Source: CAVSRC01 sp963762605 (GTDB taxonomy: Bacteria; Pseudomonadota; Alphaproteobacteria; Rhizobiales; Kaistiaceae). From it: a stretch of 64,000 bases of DNA. The DNA lies in the NCBI GenBank assembly GCA_963762605.1, contig CAVXLJ010000019.1, forward strand, positions 62,001-126,000, given 5' to 3'. Below, one piece after another: positions 60,384-64,000 of this stretch (position 1 is the stretch's first letter; every line of letters starts with the position of its first letter). The translations under genes were made by a program, and so were the position numbers. The notes under the pieces are model-generated. The model was not told the origin of the DNA. It saw only the letters and a list, made by a program, of their open reading frames with translations, and ran no database searches.

Positions 60384-62795
60384 ATGGAGCCCGAAGCCCA
60401 TCCCGCGATGAGCGAAGCTGTCCGCACCGACGGTCTCGCCGCCTTCTACCGCGCGCGCCCCGGCACCATCGACGAGATGGTCGACAATTCCGGCGCCATC
60501 CGCCCGGCATGGCGGCCGCTGATCGACCGGCTCAATTCGCTCGAGCGGACGGAGCTGGACGCGCGTTTTGCCCGCGCCGACCACTACCTGCATGATGCCG
60601 GCGTCTACTATCGCGTCTACGGCGCCGGCGGCTCCAACGAGCGGTCGTGGCCGCTCGCCCACGTGCCGCTGCTGATCGCCGAAGCCGAGTGGCAGGGGAT
60701 TGCCGCCGGCCTCGCCCAGCGCGCCGCGCTTCTCGAAGCCGTTCTCGCCGACATCTATGGCGACAACCGCCTGGTGGCGGAGGGCCTGATCCCGCCGGAG
60801 CTGATTGCCGCCAGCCCGGAATACCTGCGGCCCATGGCCGGCATCGCGCCCAGCGGCGGCTTCCTGCATTTCGTCGCCTTCGACCTTGGCCGTGGACCGG
60901 ACGGCCGCTGGTGGGTGCTCGGCGACCGCACCCAGGCGCCCTCCGGCGCCGGCTTTGCGCTGGAGAACCGGGTCGCCACGTCGCGCGCGCTCTCCGACAT
61001 CCACAGCGCCATGAACGTTCACCGGCTTGCCGGCTTCTTCCGCGGCCTCCGCGACGCCCTGTTCGAACTCGCCAACGATCCGGCCGGCGTCGCCATCCTG
61101 ACACCCGGCCAGCATACCGAGACCTATTTCGAGCACGCCTATATCGCCCGCTATCTCGGCCTGCCGCTGCTTGAGGGTGAGGACCTCACCGTTGTCGGCG
61201 GCAAGGTCATGGTGCGCACCGTCGAGGGGCCAAGGCCGCTCAGCGTGTTGTGGCGGCGTCTCGATGCGGCCTTCATGGATCCGCTGGAACTGAGGCACGA
61301 ATCGCGCATCGGCACGCCCGGCCTGGTCGACGCCGTCCGTCACGGCGGCGCAACAATCGTCAACGCCATCGGCTCGGGCATCCTCGAAACCCGCGCGCTG
61401 CTCGCATTCCTGCCCGGCATCTGCCGGCATCTTTCCGGCGAGGATCTCAAGCTTTCTCACATCGCCACATGGTGGTGCGGCCAGCCGGCCGAGCGCGCCC
61501 ACGTTCTTGCCAATCTCGACCGCATGATGATCGGACCGGCATTGGCGACCCTGCCGCCGGTGGACGACAGCGGCGGCACGGCTCTCGGCGCTTCGCTCTC
61601 CGCCGCCGAGCGCGCGATGCTCACCGATCGGCTCGCCGCCTCAGGCGGCGCCTTCGTCGCGCAGGAATCGGCGACGCTCTCGACCATGCCGTACTACGTC
61701 AAGGGCAGGCTCGAGCCGCGTCCGGTGACGCTCCGCGCCTTCGCCATGCGCACGCCCTCCGGCTGGACGGTCATGCCCGGCGGCTTCGCCCGCGTCGGCG
61801 CCTCGCCCGAGACCGCGGCCATCGCCATGCGCCAGGGCGGCCGCGCCGCCGATGTCTGGGTGGTGGCGAGCGCGCCGGTCGAGCGGGTGACGCTGCTGCC
61901 CGCCCGTGAGGATGGCGCCGCCGACGCCAAGCTGACCACAATCCTGCCCAGCCGCGCCGCCGACAATCTGTTCTGGCTCGGCCGCTATATCGAGCGCGCC
62001 GAGGGCACGGTGCGCGTTCTGCGCGCCTATCACGGGCGCTTCGCCGAGGCGACGTCGTCGGCGGCGGAGCCTCTGCTGCCGATGATCGATATGAGCCTCG
62101 GCGAGATCGGCATCGACGTGCGCCAGCCGATCCCCGATGCGCTCGTCGCCAGCATCGATGCCGCCGCGGCCAGCGCCGGCCGCATCCGCGACCGCTTCTC
62201 GCCCGACGGCTGGCTGGCGCTGATGGACCTGTCCAAGACCACCCATCGCTTCCGCACGCGCGTCATCTCCGGCGATGACGCGTCGCGGGCGATGACGGTG
62301 CTTCTGCGCAAGCTGGCGGGCTTCGCCGGGCTGGTTCACGAGAACATGTACCAGGCCGCCGGCTGGCGCTTCCTCGAGATCGGCCGCCGGCTTGAGCGCG
62401 CCATCGAGATGTGCCGCCTGATGGCGCTGTTGGCCCCGCCGGAGGCCGCCGCGGAACTGCTCGACCTGCTGGTCGAGGTCGGCGACAGCGTCATGGTCCA
62501 CCGCCGCCGCTACAAGCTCAATTCGGGACGCCTTGCGGCGATCGAGCTTCTCGCCCTCGACGAATTCAACCCGCGTTCGATCCGTTATCAGCTCGCCGGG
62601 GTGAGAACGCAGATTGCGTTTCTGACCGGCGGAGAGAAGGCCGCGACCATGCATCCGGTCATGCGCGAGGCCCTGCGCCTCTACACCGAACTGCAGATCG
62701 GCGAGGCGAGAGACCTCTCGCCGCAGCGCCTCGACAGGCTCGCGGCATCGCTCGCCGCGTTGTCCGACATGATCGACGCAACTTATTTCCGCTAG
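60384..62795 (+). CDS. Circularly permuted ATP-grasp protein fused to alpha-E domain
   Basis: The 803-residue protein joins a circularly permuted type 2 ATP-grasp domain (about 1-480; for example YRVYGAGGSNERSWPLAHVP, WWVLGDRTQAPSGAGFALEN and HESRIGTPGLVDAVRHGG) to a C-terminal alpha-E helical domain (about 500-800, LPSRAADNLFWLGRYIERAE). ATP-grasp enzymes join carboxylates to amines with ATP. It starts four bases after the DUF2126 gene stop. With the two transglutaminase-like genes it points to making and trimming an amide-linked product. Confidence 0.92.
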   Translation: MEPEAHPAMSEAVRTDGLAAFYRARPGTIDEMVDNSGAIRPAWRPLIDRLNSLERTELDARFARADHYLHDAGVYYRVYGAGGSNERSWPLAHVPLLIAEAEWQGIAAGLAQRAALLEAVLADIYGDNRLVAEGLIPPELIAASPEYLRPMAGIAPSGGFLHFVAFDLGRGPDGRWWVLGDRTQAPSGAGFALENRVATSRALSDIHSAMNVHRLAGFFRGLRDALFELANDPAGVAILTPGQHTETYFEHAYIARYLGLPLLEGEDLTVVGGKVMVRTVEGPRPLSVLWRRLDAAFMDPLELRHESRIGTPGLVDAVRHGGATIVNAIGSGILETRALLAFLPGICRHLSGEDLKLSHIATWWCGQPAERAHVLANLDRMMIGPALATLPPVDDSGGTALGASLSAAERAMLTDRLAASGGAFVAQESATLSTMPYYVKGRLEPRPVTLRAFAMRTPSGWTVMPGGFARVGASPETAAIAMRQGGRAADVWVVASAPVERVTLLPAREDGAADAKLTTILPSRAADNLFWLGRYIERAEGTVRVLRAYHGRFAEATSSAAEPLLPMIDMSLGEIGIDVRQPIPDALVASIDAAAASAGRIRDRFSPDGWLALMDLSKTTHRFRTRVISGDDASRAMTVLLRKLAGFAGLVHENMYQAAGWRFLEIGRRLERAIEMCRLMALLAPPEAAAELLDLLVEVGDSVMVHRRRYKLNSGRLAAIELLALDEFNPRSIRYQLAGVRTQIAFLTGGEKAATMHPVMREALRLYTELQIGEARDLSPQRLDRLAASLAALSDMIDATYFR

Positions 62796-62799
62796 CGGC

Positions 62800-63690
62800 A
62801 TGAATTACGACATCCGCCTGCAGCTCGAATACGAATACGACCCGCCGGTCGTCGGTGGTCGCCACCTCGTCCGTGTGGCGCCGGCGGCATGGACCGGTGG
62901 CCAGCGCGTCGTCGCCGCGTCGATCGTCTTCGATCCCGAACCGTTCGAGCGCAGCGACGGCCGCGATTTCTTCGGCAATGCGATGGTCGCCATCGCCTAT
63001 CGCCAAACCCACGCCACGCTGAAAGTCGGCATGAGCGCCCGCGTGCGGGTCGATGCCGAACCGCCGATGCTCGATGTCTCGCCGGATATTCCCAGGCTGG
63101 GGCGCGAGTTGGCGAGCGTCCGCTCGTTGGCGCCTGACTCGCCGCATCACTTCGCCAGCCCCAGTCCGCGCGTGCCGCTCGATGACGAGATCACCGTCTA
63201 TGCGCGCGACAGCCTCAAGCGGGCGGCGACGGTACAGGAGATCGTCAGGGACTTCGGCGAGCGCATCCACCGCGACTTCCGCTACGACAGGAAGTCGACC
63301 GAAGTCGAGACATCGCCGCGCCGGGTCTTCGAGCTGAAGCGCGGCGTCTGCCAGGATTTCACCCATGTGATGATCGCCGGCCTGCGCGGCATCGGCATTC
63401 CCGCCGCCTATGTCAGCGGCTTTCTGCGCACCATCCCGCCACCGGGCGCGGAACGGCTGGAGGGGGCGGACGCCATGCACGCCTGGGTGCGCGCCTGGTG
63501 CGGCCGCCAGGCCGGCTGGGTCGGCTACGACCCGACCAACGCCACCTTCGCCGGCGAGAGCCATATCGTTGCCGCCGTCGGCCGCGACTATCAGGATGTC
63601 GCGCCGATCGCCGGTGTCCTCCGAACCTCCGGCACGCAGAAGACCAGCCAGAAGGTCGACGTCGTCCCGGTCGATCCGCCGACTAGCTGA
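62800..63690 (+). CDS. Transglutaminase-like cysteine protease
   Basis: This 296-residue single-domain protein has a Bact_transglu_N region (YDIRLQLEYEYDPPVVGGRHL) and a catalytic core with triad Cys184 (KRGVCQDFTH), His227 (AMHAWVRAW) and Asp244 (GYDPTNA). Such domains hydrolyse or transfer amide bonds. The ATG 62800 is five bases after the previous stop. It is the third gene of the DUF2126 operon and ends in an 8-base overlap with the convergent mprF-like gene. Confidence 0.92.
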   Translation: MNYDIRLQLEYEYDPPVVGGRHLVRVAPAAWTGGQRVVAASIVFDPEPFERSDGRDFFGNAMVAIAYRQTHATLKVGMSARVRVDAEPPMLDVSPDIPRLGRELASVRSLAPDSPHHFASPSPRVPLDDEITVYARDSLKRAATVQEIVRDFGERIHRDFRYDRKSTEVETSPRRVFELKRGVCQDFTHVMIAGLRGIGIPAAYVSGFLRTIPPPGAERLEGADAMHAWVRAWCGRQAGWVGYDPTNATFAGESHIVAAVGRDYQDVAPIAGVLRTSGTQKTSQKVDVVPVDPPTS

Positions 63691-64000
63691 GGATGCGCAG
63701 CGGCCCGCCCGACATCAGCGCGGCAAGGTCGAAGAGAACCGACAAGGTGCTGAGGCCCCCGGGGCAGGCGAGATATTGCGGCGTCCACGTTGGATGGAAT
63801 TTCTGCTTGTAGGCGCGCAAGCCCTCGAAATTGTAGACGCCTTCCGCATAGCGATAGATGAACGTGCCGAAGTGGTTCCAGGTCGAGGCCAGCGGGTGGC
63901 TGGCCAGCCCGGCCAGCGGCGTCGCCCCGAGATTGAACCAGCGATAGCCTTCCTCGGCGGCGTGGACCAGCAGCCGCGCGAACAGCGCATCCATCATCAC
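63683..64000 (-). CDS. C-terminus of MprF/DUF2156-like lysyl-phosphatidylglycerol synthase
   Basis: Only the last 105 residues are present; the gene runs off the right edge. AAEEGYRWFNLGATPLAGL, FGTFIYRYAEGVYNFEGLRAYKQKF and HPTWTPQYLACPGG are typical of the GNAT-like DUF2156 synthase domain of MprF, which adds lysine or alanine to phosphatidylglycerol. The membrane flippase part would lie outside the window. Its 3' end overlaps the transglutaminase gene by 8 bases. Confidence 0.85.
   Translation of the reverse strand: MMMDALFARLLVHAAEEGYRWFNLGATPLAGLASHPLASTWNHFGTFIYRYAEGVYNFEGLRAYKQKFHPTWTPQYLACPGGLSTLSVLFDLAALMSGGPLRILS

Noticed and set aside
57551..60427. Very long antisense open frame (958 codons) opposite the DUF2126 gene
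   Set aside because: It is a GC-bias shadow of the plus-strand gene, with no domain or ribosome site.
1..64000. tRNA, rRNA, CRISPR, insertion sequences or prophage genes
   Set aside because: Reading of gaps and frames showed no cloverleaf-like genes, spaced repeats, transposase or phage motifs; a dedicated scan such as tRNAscan would be needed for proof.

Overview
The window is GC-rich, densely coded bacterial chromosome. Its gene content suggests an alphaproteobacterium, probably of the order Hyphomicrobiales: a Hyphomicrobium-type sulfur-oxidising sHdr cluster, cydDCABX, arsRC, a DUF2126/ATP-grasp/transglutaminase cluster and many ABC-fed catabolic genes. I see no rRNA, tRNA, CRISPR array, insertion sequence or replication origin. 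The order-level assignment is an inference from gene content.

Bases 1-30,133 form a catabolic region. First come the start of a peptide-type binding protein (left edge), a DUF3237 protein, and a rightward set: M24-family hydrolase, His-rich G3E GTPase, DoxX protein and a beta-hydroxyacid dehydrogenase. A strong two-sided terminator separates these from a leftward operon that encodes a ribose-type ABC importer (binding protein, permease and a rare ATPase-permease fusion), an amidohydrolase, and the E1alpha, E1beta and E2 subunits of a 2-oxoacid/acetoin dehydrogenase complex. A frameshifted XRE-cupin regulator sits upstream of it. Next are a divergent SDR-like protein, a bicupin and a succinate-semialdehyde-type dehydrogenase. 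A long leftward cluster follows: MocA-type oxidoreductase, creatininase-family hydrolase, cupin, D-2-hydroxyacid dehydrogenase, an SsuABC/TauABC-like importer, a two-subunit UxaA/SuyAB-type lyase and a fumarylacetoacetase-family enzyme. An LVIVD-type protein and a GntR/FCD regulator precede it. A 12-base motif shared by two promoters makes this look like one GntR-controlled regulon.

Bases 30,310-35,695 hold a GH38 alpha-mannosidase, a DUF2264 protein and the C-terminal stump of a sugar-binding protein. The stump begins at the stop codon of tusA, so this carbohydrate operon has lost its 5' part and now lies directly behind the sulfur operon.

Bases 35,696-44,612 are a complete leftward sHdr sulfur-oxidation operon. 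In transcription order it reads dsrE3C, hdrC1, hdrB1, hdrA, two small unknown genes, hdrC2, hdrB2, another unknown gene, lbpA, a YeiH-type transporter, dsrE2 and tusA. TusA and the DsrE proteins would pass sulfane sulfur to the Hdr-like complex, and the lipoate-binding protein LbpA would be its partner. A lipoate-ligase-like gene (sLplA) lies a few kb away, beyond a catalytically dead glutamine-amidotransferase-like protein, a small HMA-like protein and a large YfhO-like membrane protein. Bases 49,083-55,423 encode cytochrome bd oxidase and its assembly transporter (cydDCABX) with an FNR/FixK box before cydA. An arsR-arsC pair follows. The right end carries the DUF2126, ATP-grasp/alpha-E and transglutaminase genes and the C-terminus of an MprF-like protein.

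Four genes (XRE-cupin regulator, GH38, one sHdr-linked unknown and cydC) each carry an apparent one-base insertion. All four fit one extra G in a GG doublet on the coding strand, which points to sequencing or assembly error rather than gene decay.
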